Assembly (NCBI RefSeq): GCF_000504305.1
Contig: NZ_KI632512.1
Span: 776,388 to 840,387 of the forward strand
Source of the DNA: Nitratidesulfovibrio termitidis HI1
Lineage (GTDB): Bacteria; Desulfobacterota; Desulfovibrionia; Desulfovibrionales; Desulfovibrionaceae
DNA length: 64,000 nt
Direction: 5' to 3'
Shown: one piece after another, positions 25,294 through 33,753 of the stretch
How positions within the stretch are numbered: position 1 is the first letter of the stretch
How the letters are laid out: each line of letters starts with the position of its first letter
Position numbers and translations under genes: made by a program
Notes under the pieces: generated by a model
Databases searched by the model: none
What the model saw: only the letters and a program-made list of their open reading frames with translations
What the model was told of the DNA's origin: nothing

Positions 25294-26246
25294 GGCGTAT
25301 CCCCCCGTTGTGCATCATCGTCACGCCGCGCCAGCAGCAGCGCGTAGCCGGGCCGCCCGCCGCCACCGCCACCGCAGCCGAACAGATCCGACAGTTCCGC
25401 CCCGGCAAACAGCAGCCTGCCCGCCAGTTCCGCCAGCAGGCGGCTGTGATCCTCGAACGCCAGCACCGTGAACCCGGCTCTGCGCAGCATGCCTTCCATG
25501 TCCGCGCGCGGGATGGCCCCGGCGCGGCAGGAAAGGATGCGGGAGTGCGGACCGGAGCGCCGGGGTTCGCTGCCGTCCGTGCAACCGTGCTCACAGCCTT
25601 CCTCACAGCCGTCTGGGCCACCGTCTGGGCCACGCCACACGGCAGCCGCGCGGCCCGGACGCACGTACAGGTCGGTCCAGACCAGCACCCCGCCGGGACG
25701 CAGCACCCGCGCCAGTTCCGCCAGCACGGTCCCGCGCTGCGGGAACACCGAGAGCACGCATTCGCAAAACACGCCATCCAGGCTGGCGGTGCGCAGCGGC
25801 AGACCGGGGGCATGCTGTGCGGATGCCTGCGCGTCCGGCCCGGCATCCGCCTGAATCAGGGGCATCTGGCCATTGCGCATCCGCGCCTCGGCCAGCAGGC
25901 TGGCGGAAAGGTCCAGCCCCACCGCCGTCATGCCCCCCTGGCGCAGCAGGGCCACGGTTTCGCCGGGGCCGCAGCCCAGGTCCGCCACCCGCGCGTCATG
26001 AGGCAGATCCGCCAATTGCCGCGCCAGTTCCAGCGCGCGCATGGTCAGGGCCAGTCCGCCGGGACGCAGCGTGGCCCCGGCCACCGCGCGCAGGGCCGGG
26101 TGCTCCCACGGCCCGCGCAGCGCCTGAGGCTCCCACGGTTCGAGCGGACTGGTGACCGAGCCACCATCACCCGCAGGCGCGGCGACCGCCTTCGGCGCGG
26201 GAGGCCCCTCAGGCCCGGAAACATCGACGGCGGACGGCACGCTCAC
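25290..26246 (-). CDS. SAM-dependent methyltransferase of the aldehyde oxidoreductase operon
   Basis: 318 residues with a class I methyltransferase fold: motif I VADLGCGPGETVALL (about 88), motif II VGLDLSASLLAEAR, and VFCECVLSVFPQRGTVLAELARVLRPGG as the later motifs. An unusual cysteine-bearing loop (CEEGCEHGC) sits near 215. The last part contains a Gly-run (FGCGGGGGG). It overlaps both neighbours by ATGA. The family (DVU_1556-like, as I recall) occurs with the radical SAM and C-GCAxxG proteins, so it may act on the same intermediate. The methyl acceptor is unknown. Confidence 0.85.
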   Translation of the reverse strand: MSVPSAVDVSGPEGPPAPKAVAAPAGDGGSVTSPLEPWEPQALRGPWEHPALRAVAGATLRPGGLALTMRALELARQLADLPHDARVADLGCGPGETVALLRQGGMTAVGLDLSASLLAEARMRNGQMPLIQADAGPDAQASAQHAPGLPLRTASLDGVFCECVLSVFPQRGTVLAELARVLRPGGVLVWTDLYVRPGRAAAVWRGPDGGPDGCEEGCEHGCTDGSEPRRSGPHSRILSCRAGAIPRADMEGMLRRAGFTVLAFEDHSRLLAELAGRLLFAGAELSDLFGCGGGGGGRPGYALLLARRDDDAQRGDTP

Positions 26247-28981
26247 TTGTCCTCCAGCAACTGTTCCACTTCAAGCATCTTGCCCAGCGCCAGGGCCTCG
26301 TCCACCAGCACCTGCCCGCAATCCGGACAGGTCAGCAGGCGCACGTTGAAGGTGCTGCCAAGGTAGGTCAGCTCCACCGACAACGGACGCGGCGTGCCGC
26401 CGCAGGCGCAGGCCCAGTTGCCGGACGCGGGCAGATAGGCCGGTTCGTGGGGCGATTCCTTCCATCCCCCGGCGGGCGTCCCCTGCGGCAGCACCATGCG
26501 GTGGGCATAGGCCTGCCGGATGGCGTAGGCGGGCGCGGCATCGCCCCCTACTCCAGCCTCAGTTCCGTCCCCAGTTCCGCCCCCCGCTGCGCCGCCGGTT
26601 CCACTTTCCACGCCGCCGGTCACGGGTTCGTACCCCGCCCAATGCGTGACGCGTACCCGGCGCAGGCAGGCCAGACGCATCCCTGTATCGGTGTTGATAA
26701 AATAGCGGCCCGTATGTTCGGCCTCGGCGATTGCACCGCGCAGATCATCATCAAGGATGCGCCGCCGCTCCATCACCTGCCGCATATCCTGCGTGATGCG
26801 CAACGCCACGTCCCGCGCGATGTCGTCCGTGGCTCCGGGCGGGGTTTCTCCGTACACCTCACGCAGCAGGTGGTCGCGCAGCCGGGCCCGGTTCTCCTGC
26901 CGGGCGGTGATGTGCGGTCCGGGCGCTGCCGGGTCCGGATTGCCGCCGGGCAGCGGCGGCAGCAGCAGGTCCAGCAGGTGACTGGCAGGACTGCCCGCCT
27001 CGGCCAGCCGGTCGCGGCACATGGCGCAGTAGGTGACGAAGGGCAGGTCCGAAGCATCGGCCCTGCGCTGGATGACGGTACGGGCAAGATCGGGATCGGC
27101 CTCGGCCATCAGGCCGCCGTAGCCACAGCATTCGGTGAGTTGGCCGGTCAGGTCCGGCTCGTGCACCGCCACCCCGCGCGCGGCCAGCAGCCCGCGCACC
27201 GTGGCCCGCAAGGGTTCATCCCCGCGGGCGGCACAGGGGTCATGCAGCGTGAGCGCCGCCGGAACGGTCGCCAACTGTCCGCTGACGCCGTACTCCGCCA
27301 GCACGACCCACAGCGGGGTCTGGGGCAGGTCGGGCAACAGCGTGCGCAACGTGGTGGCACAGGACGGGCACCCCACCACCAGCGTGGGGCGTCCCATCGC
27401 GTTCCACCCGTCGCGCAGTTCCTCGGCGGCGGCAGCGGCCAGGTCGTCGCGCCCGGCCCACAGCGCGGGCGCGCCGCAACAGCGCAGGGCAATGCCCGTG
27501 CCGCCGGGCAACCGGTCGTCCAACAAGGACCACGCCTGCGCGACTCTGTCCGGGGCGGACGCCGCAAGCTGGCAGCCGGGCAGGAACAGCCAGGCGCAGG
27601 TCGTGGCCCCCGCCGGGGCGCGCAGCAGCGCGGCATGCGGCCCGTTGCTGAAGGCCATGTCGTCCAGCGCGAATTCGTGGGTGGACGGGGGCATCTTGCC
27701 GTCATGCACCAGGGTGCGCCGCGCCTCGTGGCACAGCGGAGCCATGTCGAACCCGGTGGGGCACACCGTGCCGCACAGCCCGCACAGGCTGCACGAATTG
27801 ATGAACCGGTTGGCCTGATGCACGCCCTTGACGATGGCCAGGTTGTTGTAGATGCGCCGGGCGTGCTTCTTGGGGTAGTCACCGTACTTTTCCAGATACG
27901 GGCACACCTTGACGCATTCCAGACACTGGCATTGCAGACAGCGGGCCGCTTCGGCCCTGTATGGGGTGTCAGCGGCGACGGCATCGGGCGCAAGATTGCC
28001 CCCGCCGTTGCCGTTACCTGTCGCCACCCCCTCTCCTGCGGACGGCAGCGCGGGCAATGCCACGGGCGGCATGGCCTCCACACCTTCAAGGCTGGTGAAC
28101 AAGCGCGTTTCGAACGGCCCCTGCCGTTCGCGGGCCGCCGCGAGCGACACGCCGGTCAGGTGACGGTCCATGGATGTGGCGGCATGACGGCCATCGGCGG
28201 CCTCGTCGATGCAGCGCGGTACACCTTCCACGGGCCAGCCGCCGCAGAACACGCCGGGCAGATCGGGGTGGGCCAGGGTCAGCGCATCGCACCGGTCGCG
28301 GTCCGGCAGGCCCAACGCGCTGGCAGCAGCCGGGCTCCACGCCAGAAACACCGCCCCGTGCGCGGCGCGCATCTCTTCCAGCACCGCCGCCGTGGGGGCC
28401 ACGGGCGCGGCAAAGCGCACCTTGAGCCCGGCCAGCCGGTCCAGTTCCCTGCGCAGGGCATCCGGCGGCAGCACGTCCTGGGGGATGGCTGCAAGACGGC
28501 CAGCAGCGGCCATCCTGGCGGCACCTTCCGCACCACCTTCGCCCCCACGCTCTCCTCCGTCATCCAGCCACCCGGCCAGGGTCACCGCGTGGCCCTTCTT
28601 CGCCAGATCCCAGGCCACGGTCAGCGCGGCCAGCCCGCCGCCCAGCACGGCGGCGCGCAGCCCCCGCCCCGGCAAGGGGCGTGGGTCTGCCGCCGGAACG
28701 GTCAGCGCGGCGCAGGCCCGCTCCAGCGCGCCCACGGCAATGGTTCCACCCGCTTCATCACGCAGGCAGGCCGCCTGACAGGGGGCCTCGCACAGCCGGG
28801 CCAGCACGCCGGGCAGGGGCATGGTGCGTTCCAGCACGCCGCGCGCCTCGCGCCAGCGGCCTTGCGCCACATGGTCCAGAAAGGCACGCGCATCTACATG
28901 CAGCGGGCACGCCGCCTGACAGCGGGGCGGTTCTTCCTGTATGCAGCGCGACTCCCAGTCGCGTAACGGAGTCTGGTCCAT
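26243..28981 (-). CDS. Multi-cluster redox protein: GltD-like N-terminus, ferredoxin and CCG domains, extra C-terminal redox domain
   Basis: ATG 28981 has GGGGAGG upstream; the extra 33 upstream codons look non-coding. About 912 residues. The N-terminus has two cysteine sets (CIQEEPPRCQAACP and CEAPCQAACLRD) as in GltD-type Fe-S subunits, then a dinucleotide fold (AVLGGGLAALTVAWDL). A dicluster ferredoxin follows (CLQCQCLECVKVCP and CSLCGLCGTVCP), then a heterodisulfide-reductase-like CCG part (TECCGYGG, CAMC). The last 170 residues add a separate domain with CACGG and CPDCG, resembling what I recall as the DVU_1557 redox family, so two genes may be fused here. Probable electron donor for maturation or acceptor for the oxidoreductase. 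Confidence 0.8.
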   Translation of the reverse strand: MDQTPLRDWESRCIQEEPPRCQAACPLHVDARAFLDHVAQGRWREARGVLERTMPLPGVLARLCEAPCQAACLRDEAGGTIAVGALERACAALTVPAADPRPLPGRGLRAAVLGGGLAALTVAWDLAKKGHAVTLAGWLDDGGERGGEGGAEGAARMAAAGRLAAIPQDVLPPDALRRELDRLAGLKVRFAAPVAPTAAVLEEMRAAHGAVFLAWSPAAASALGLPDRDRCDALTLAHPDLPGVFCGGWPVEGVPRCIDEAADGRHAATSMDRHLTGVSLAAARERQGPFETRLFTSLEGVEAMPPVALPALPSAGEGVATGNGNGGGNLAPDAVAADTPYRAEAARCLQCQCLECVKVCPYLEKYGDYPKKHARRIYNNLAIVKGVHQANRFINSCSLCGLCGTVCPTGFDMAPLCHEARRTLVHDGKMPPSTHEFALDDMAFSNGPHAALLRAPAGATTCAWLFLPGCQLAASAPDRVAQAWSLLDDRLPGGTGIALRCCGAPALWAGRDDLAAAAAEELRDGWNAMGRPTLVVGCPSCATTLRTLLPDLPQTPLWVVLAEYGVSGQLATVPAALTLHDPCAARGDEPLRATVRGLLAARGVAVHEPDLTGQLTECCGYGGLMAEADPDLARTVIQRRADASDLPFVTYCAMCRDRLAEAGSPASHLLDLLLPPLPGGNPDPAAPGPHITARQENRARLRDHLLREVYGETPPGATDDIARDVALRITQDMRQVMERRRILDDDLRGAIAEAEHTGRYFINTDTGMRLACLRRVRVTHWAGYEPVTGGVESGTGGAAGGGTGDGTEAGVGGDAAPAYAIRQAYAHRMVLPQGTPAGGWKESPHEPAYLPASGNWACACGGTPRPLSVELTYLGSTFNVRLLTCPDCGQVLVDEALALGKMLEVEQLLEDK

Positions 28982-29048
28982 GCCATACCTCCCCTTTCCG
29001 GCCCTGTCGGCAAACCGGACGGAGCGTACGGCACAACCCCACGCCCCG

Positions 29049-29088
29049 AAAAATGATGCCCCGGGGCGGAGCGCGTCCACCCCGGGGC
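29049..29088 (-). terminator. Attenuating terminator after mop
   Basis: A 9-bp stem GCCCCGGGG/CCCCGGGGC with a 13-nt loop (29058-29088), followed on the minus strand by ATCATTTTTCGG. It sits between mop and the redox-protein gene of the same operon, so it likely lowers expression of the maturation genes relative to the enzyme. Confidence 0.7.
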
Positions 29089-29101
29089 CGTGTTCATCGT
29101 C

Positions 29102-31819
29102 TTACGCGCCCTTCAGGCCCGCCAGCACCTTTTCAGGCAGGGCGGGCAGGTGGCGGATGCGCACGCCGCAGGCGTGATAGATGCCGTTGATGATGGACGC
29201 GTGCGGCGCGCTGAGCGGCAGCTCGCCCACGCCCGACGCGCCGAACGGACCGTCGCCGCGCGGCGTTTCCACGTAGATCAGTTCGATGTTGTCGGGAATG
29301 TCCTTGATGTACGGAACGCCCGCGCCCGCCATGGTGGCGTGCTTCTTGAGGTCCTCGTAATCTTCGGACAGGGCCAGGCCCACGCCCTGGGCCAGGCCGC
29401 CGTACAACTGGCCGTCGGTGACCAGCTTGTTGCAGACCTTGCCGATGTCGGCCACCAGGGTCAGCTTGTCCACCGTGGTCTTGCCGGTGGCCAGTTCCAC
29501 GGCCACTTCAGCCATGAACACGCCGTACATGTACGAGGTGAAGGGCTTGCCCTGCCCGTTCTCGTCGCAGTGGGTGCCCGCCGCCGTCCACGCGCCGCGA
29601 TGCTTGGTGGCGATCTTTTCGTCCACCATCTCCTGGTAGGTGCGGAAGCCGCCGGGCTTGCGCATGGCTTCCACCAGGTTCTCGCAGGCCACGCGCACGG
29701 CGTTGCCGGTGACGTACTGCGACCGGCTGCCGCCCGCCGGACCGCTGTTGGGGGCCTTGCTGGTGTCGTTGAGCACCAGGCGGATGTTCTGCGGGGCGAT
29801 GCCCAGCGGGCGCAGCGCCTCGTGGGCGGTGCCCAGCGAACCCATGTCTGCGCCCTGGCCGTGGTCTTCCCAGCAGTTGTAGATGGTCACGGTGCCGTCG
29901 GGATTCAGTTCGGCGTCGGCTTCCGAGGTGTCCGGCCCGTCAAGGCCGCAGCCGTACACGCCCACGGCAACGCCCACGCCCTTCTTGACCGCCGCCGTGG
30001 AACCGGCCTTGGCCGCATCCAGCGCCGCCTTGTACTTGGGCCGCAGGATATCGATCATTTCCGGCAGGCTGTACACTTCCGGGTCCTGCCCGGTGGGGTT
30101 GGTGTCGCCCTTGCGGTACACGTTGATGTAGCGCAGTTCCAGCGGGTCCATGCCCATCTTTTCGGCCAGTTCGTCCATCAGCACTTCGGTCGGGAACTCG
30201 ATTTCCGGCGCGCCGTAGCCCCGGAAGGCGGCCCCCCAGGCGTGGTTGGTGCACACCGTGCGGCCCTGGCCCCGGATGTTGGCGATGCCGTAGCCCGCGC
30301 CGCCGAACTGTGCGCCGCGCAGGGTCAGCAGGTCGCCGAACTCGGAATACGGGCCGTGGTCCACGGTCCAGTCGGTTTCCAAGGCCATGATCTTGCCGGT
30401 CTTGTCGGCGGCGTAGCGCGCGTTGACGAAGAACGGCGAACGCTTGCCGGTGTAGTTCTGCTGCTGGCGGTAGTTGTAGCGCAGGTGCACCGGACGGCCG
30501 GTGGCCATGGCCGCCACGCCCACCAGGGCTTCCATGGTGGGGCTGAACTTGTAGCCGAAGGTGCCGCCCGCGGGGTTCTGCACCATGACGATCTTTTCCG
30601 GCTCAAGGCCAAGGCCGGGGGCGATCATGTACAGGTGCAGGTGCAGGCCGATGGACTTGGAGTGGATGACCAGACGCCCTTCGCCGTCGGTGTAGGCGAA
30701 GCCCACGTCCGGCTCGATGGGCAGGTGCGGCTGGCGGCTCACGTAGTAGTCGCCTTCCACCACCACGTCGGCGCCGTCGAAGATGGGCTTGGTGTCCGCG
30801 CCCTTGGCGATGTTCTGGGTGAAGTACACATTGGGCGTGCCGGGATGGATCTCGATGGCGTCCTCGGCCATGGCCGCCGGGGCGCTCATGTAGGCGGGCA
30901 GTTCTTCCAGCTGCACCTTCACCTTTTCGGCGGCGGCGCGGGCGTTCTTTTCGCTGTCGGCGCAGACGATGGCGATGGCGTCACCGTACTGGAACACCTT
31001 CTCGTCGCACAGGATGGGCCGGTCCCAGCCGTCACCCTTGTTGGAGGGGAAGGTGATCAGGCCGGTGATGCGGTTCTTGCCCTTGACGTCCTTGTGGGTA
31101 AGCACGCTGTGCACGCCGGGCATCTTCAACGCTTCTGCGGTGTCGATGGACAGGATGTTCGCATGCGACACTTCCGCCTGCACCAACGCAAGGTGCAGCG
31201 CATTGGAGGGCATCTTCAGGCCCAGGTCCGCACCGTAGTCGCAGGTGCCCGTTACCTTGGCAATGGCGGAGGGGCGGGGGTACTTCGATCCCCAGATGCG
31301 GCCATCGGCGGGGATCTTGAAGCAGAGTTCGTCGGCGCTCATTTCGCCGCGCAGCACCTTGGCGGCATCCATCACGGCATCGACCAGAGGCTTGTAGCCG
31401 GTGCAGCGGCAGACGTTGCGGTGTTTCTGGAACCAGTCGCGCACATCGCTGCGGCTGGGGTTCTTGTTTTCTTCCAGCAACTGCCTGGCCGAGACGATGA
31501 ACCCGGGCGTGCAGAAGCCGCACTGCGCACCGCCGTGGGCCGTCCACGCCAGTTGCAGCGGGTGCAGGCAGTCGGGGCTGCCCACGCCCTCGATGGTGGT
31601 CACCGAAGCCCCGTCGGGCAGACGGCGCATCTTGTACGCGCACGAACGCACCACCTTGCCGTCAAGGATGACGCTGCACGCGCCGCACTGGCCTTCGCCG
31701 CAGCCCACCTTGACGCCGGTGAGCAGCAGTTGTTCGCGCAGCACGTCCGCCAGCGTCGCTTCCGGATCGACGACAAGGTTGCGGGGTATGCCGTTGACGA
31801 TGAAATGCTTGTTGATCAT
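29102..31819 (-). CDS. mop: Aldehyde oxidoreductase (molybdenum hydroxylase), Mop type
   Basis: 905 residues from ATG 31819 (GGAGG upstream). It oxidises aldehydes to acids with a molybdopterin-cytosine-dinucleotide centre and two [2Fe-2S] clusters in one chain. The plant-type cluster cysteines are 40, 45, 48 and 60 and the second set 100, 103, 137 and 139, identical in number to the D. gigas enzyme. The base-catalyst Glu lies in GVGELPLS (Glu866, D. gigas Glu869). Molybdopterin loops GTFGYKF and RGYGAPE are present. No signal peptide, so cytoplasmic. Second gene of the operon after the MoeA-like gene, with the maturation genes downstream. Confidence 0.95.
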   Translation of the reverse strand: MINKHFIVNGIPRNLVVDPEATLADVLREQLLLTGVKVGCGEGQCGACSVILDGKVVRSCAYKMRRLPDGASVTTIEGVGSPDCLHPLQLAWTAHGGAQCGFCTPGFIVSARQLLEENKNPSRSDVRDWFQKHRNVCRCTGYKPLVDAVMDAAKVLRGEMSADELCFKIPADGRIWGSKYPRPSAIAKVTGTCDYGADLGLKMPSNALHLALVQAEVSHANILSIDTAEALKMPGVHSVLTHKDVKGKNRITGLITFPSNKGDGWDRPILCDEKVFQYGDAIAIVCADSEKNARAAAEKVKVQLEELPAYMSAPAAMAEDAIEIHPGTPNVYFTQNIAKGADTKPIFDGADVVVEGDYYVSRQPHLPIEPDVGFAYTDGEGRLVIHSKSIGLHLHLYMIAPGLGLEPEKIVMVQNPAGGTFGYKFSPTMEALVGVAAMATGRPVHLRYNYRQQQNYTGKRSPFFVNARYAADKTGKIMALETDWTVDHGPYSEFGDLLTLRGAQFGGAGYGIANIRGQGRTVCTNHAWGAAFRGYGAPEIEFPTEVLMDELAEKMGMDPLELRYINVYRKGDTNPTGQDPEVYSLPEMIDILRPKYKAALDAAKAGSTAAVKKGVGVAVGVYGCGLDGPDTSEADAELNPDGTVTIYNCWEDHGQGADMGSLGTAHEALRPLGIAPQNIRLVLNDTSKAPNSGPAGGSRSQYVTGNAVRVACENLVEAMRKPGGFRTYQEMVDEKIATKHRGAWTAAGTHCDENGQGKPFTSYMYGVFMAEVAVELATGKTTVDKLTLVADIGKVCNKLVTDGQLYGGLAQGVGLALSEDYEDLKKHATMAGAGVPYIKDIPDNIELIYVETPRGDGPFGASGVGELPLSAPHASIINGIYHACGVRIRHLPALPEKVLAGLKGA

Positions 31820-31912
31820 GAGCCTGGCCTCCGTGGATCTGTCCGTTGCATGTTGCGCGGGCGGGCATGCCGCCCTTTCCGTCGCGGGCGGATGATTCGC
31901 CCTTTCCTGCAC

Positions 31913-31930
31913 GGGCGGCGTGCGCCGCCC
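31913..31930. other. Perfect GC palindrome between the MoeA-like gene and mop
   Basis: GGGCGGCG-TG-CGCCGCCC. It lies in the 136-nt intercistronic gap, which also has two imperfect copies of GCCCTTTCC...CGGGCGG. No T-run follows on the minus strand, so it is more likely an RNA-stability or processing hairpin than a terminator. Confidence 0.45.
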
Positions 31931-31955
31931 CTCCCGTTATGCCGGCCCGGCTGGG

Positions 31956-32999
31956 CTACGCGCCCTTGCCGAACGGGCAGGCGGGATACCGGCATTCCTG
32001 GCAGCCGAGGCACAGGCCGCCATGACCGAGCGCGGTGATGTCCTCCCGCGTGACGGCAAGCCCGGCCAGCAGCCGGGGCGCCACGAGGTCGAATATCGAC
32101 GCCCGGTGATACATGACACACCCGGGAAGCCCCATGACGGGCACTTCGCCGAGATACGCCAGCATGAACATGGAGCCCGGCAGCACCGGAGCCCCGTATG
32201 CGACGACGCGCGCCCCCGCGGCCCTGATGCCCGCCGGGGTCTGGTCGTCCGGGTCCACGGACATGCCGCCGGTGACGACGATCATGTCCGCCCCTTCGTC
32301 CACCAGTTCGCGGATGGCCCGTGCCGTGGCGTCACGGTCGTCGGCCACCAGCACCTGGCGCACCACCTCGCTGCCGAGGTCGGCGAACTTGCGGCGCACC
32401 ACCGGGCCGAACTTGTCCTGGATGCGGCCGTGGAACACCTCGCTGCCCGTGGTCACCATGCCAACACGGGCATGGCGGAAGGGCAGCACGGAGACCACCG
32501 GCGCGCCGTCAAGGGCGCGTTCGGCCTGGTGCAGCAGTTGTTCGTGAACGATGAGGGGGATGACGCGCATGCCCGCCACCATCTGGCCCGTGCGCACCGC
32601 GCTCAGGCCGTGCAGCGTGGACACGGCGAGTTCGCCCAGGCCGTTCAGGCGGCCAAGGGCGGGAACATCGACGTGCAACAGCCCGTCGTGTTCGGCGACA
32701 AGGTTGACCCGCCCCTCGCACCTGGCTTCCGGGGCCACGCCCGCACCGCCGACGGCGCGCGCCAGACGCATGGCGGCATCGTCTTCGTGCAGTTGGCCCG
32801 CGCCAAGGCGCAGGGCGTAGACATGCTCCTTCCCCATTTGCAGAAGGAGGGGGATGTCCGCGGGGGCGATGATGTGCCCCTTGCGAAACCCCGGCCCCTT
32901 TTCGACGCCGGGGATGATGCGCGTCATGTCGTGACACAGCATCATGCCCACGGCTTCGTGGACCGGGACGATCGAAAGACCGTGCTCGTGACCTTGCAT
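31956..32999 (-). CDS. MoeA-like molybdopterin-binding protein with a C-terminal cysteine motif
   Basis: 347 residues from ATG 32999; upstream in-frame codons look non-coding. The MoCF/MogA-type domain is clear: GMVTTGSEVFHGRIQDKFGP, MIVVTGGMSVDPDDQTP and PVLPGSMFMLAYLGEVPVMGLPG. The N-terminal part (SIVPVHEAVGMMLCHDMTRIIPG) is shorter than in true MoeA. The C-terminus CLGCQECRYPACPFGKG holds four cysteines (CxxCxxCx4C), suggesting a metal or cluster site not found in MoeA. First gene of the aldehyde oxidoreductase operon. It may load Mo into, or carry, the cofactor destined for Mop. Confidence 0.85.
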   Translation of the reverse strand: MQGHEHGLSIVPVHEAVGMMLCHDMTRIIPGVEKGPGFRKGHIIAPADIPLLLQMGKEHVYALRLGAGQLHEDDAAMRLARAVGGAGVAPEARCEGRVNLVAEHDGLLHVDVPALGRLNGLGELAVSTLHGLSAVRTGQMVAGMRVIPLIVHEQLLHQAERALDGAPVVSVLPFRHARVGMVTTGSEVFHGRIQDKFGPVVRRKFADLGSEVVRQVLVADDRDATARAIRELVDEGADMIVVTGGMSVDPDDQTPAGIRAAGARVVAYGAPVLPGSMFMLAYLGEVPVMGLPGCVMYHRASIFDLVAPRLLAGLAVTREDITALGHGGLCLGCQECRYPACPFGKGA

Positions 33000-33122
33000 G
33001 TGCTTCTGCTCCCGTGAAGGGACAGGCAGCATTCCGGCGTTGCCGCAGTCATGTGTGGTGCCCTCTCGGACGCAAAGAGAAGGGCATGGCCGGACTGGGT
33101 ATGCAGGCACTCCTAGTGTGCA

Positions 33123-33152
33123 TATGTATCAGCCCCGACAGGTCACGGTCAA
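33123..33152 (-). promoter_or_regulatory. Likely promoter of the aldehyde oxidoreductase operon
   Basis: Minus-strand TTGACC (33147-33152), 18 bp, then TACATA (33123-33128), giving a leader of about 115 nt. It is the best match in the divergent gap between this operon and the formate dehydrogenase genes. Confidence 0.4.
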
Positions 33153-33230
33153 CGTACAACGCGTGTTAATTCAAGCATGACGCCATGTTACAATGAGTGC
33201 TCGCTCAACCCGCCACCAACAGTACGAAGT

Positions 33231-33255
33231 GAATGCGTATTTTTACGGGGCATTC
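33231..33255. promoter_or_regulatory. Bulged palindrome in the divergent mop/fdh gap
   Basis: GAATG-CGTA-TTTTT-ACG-GGG-CATTC: outer arms GAATG/CATTC and inner arms CGTA/TACG sharing a T-rich centre. It lies about 100 bp upstream of the leftward promoter and 200 bp upstream of the rightward one, so it could be a shared operator. Apart from this and the two promoters, 33000-33753 shows no gene; a GC-rich 270-nt leader precedes fdhA. Confidence 0.35.
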
Positions 33256-33457
33256 GCTCATGGAAAGATATTTGCTGGTAATCATTGGGTCTGCCACACC
33301 CTGATTTGGGACAAGAACCAACCAGAACATGCCAAACATGATGATTTTCGACTTAAAAATTACCATAAGCGACCATAACAAACAGCCACATATTCCCCCC
33401 TGTGACAAAGCCCACCTATATGCTTCATTTAACCTACCGTTTTCTATTGATAAATTC

Positions 33458-33485
33458 TTGCATGCGCCACAAACTGTGCTACTAT
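33458..33485 (+). promoter_or_regulatory. Possible promoter of the first formate dehydrogenase operon
   Basis: TTGCAT (33458-33463), 16 bp, then TACTAT (33480-33485), in the AT-rich part of the divergent region. It predicts a leader of about 265 nt before fdhA, whose distal half is very GC-rich and could fold; no known riboswitch was recognised. Confidence 0.4.
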
Positions 33486-33753
33486 GCCATGAAAGACATG
33501 ATGGTTGCTGGCCCCTGCGCCAGTTCCCCGCAGCCCCAGGGTCGTACCGGGCGCGCGGCGCCAGCAGGCGCCCGTGTCCGCCCAACTGCCTGCGGAGCCG
33601 CGACGGCGCCCATTCCCGCGCACGCCCGGCGGCATCGTGTCGTTTCTCCTTCCCGCAGCGAAGGGGGCGCGCACCGCGCGCATGGTTTCGCGGGTACAGA
33701 ACAAGGTCCACAGGACTTCCGGTCCTGTGAAGGGCTTTAACAAGGAGTGGAAC

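Noticed and set aside
29090-32038. 982-residue plus-strand open frame opposite mop
   Set aside because: Antisense of a clear aldehyde oxidoreductase; no ribosome site.
33490-33753. Molybdenum cofactor riboswitch in the first fdhA leader
   Set aside because: The leader is long and GC-rich but I could not identify the conserved motif by eye.
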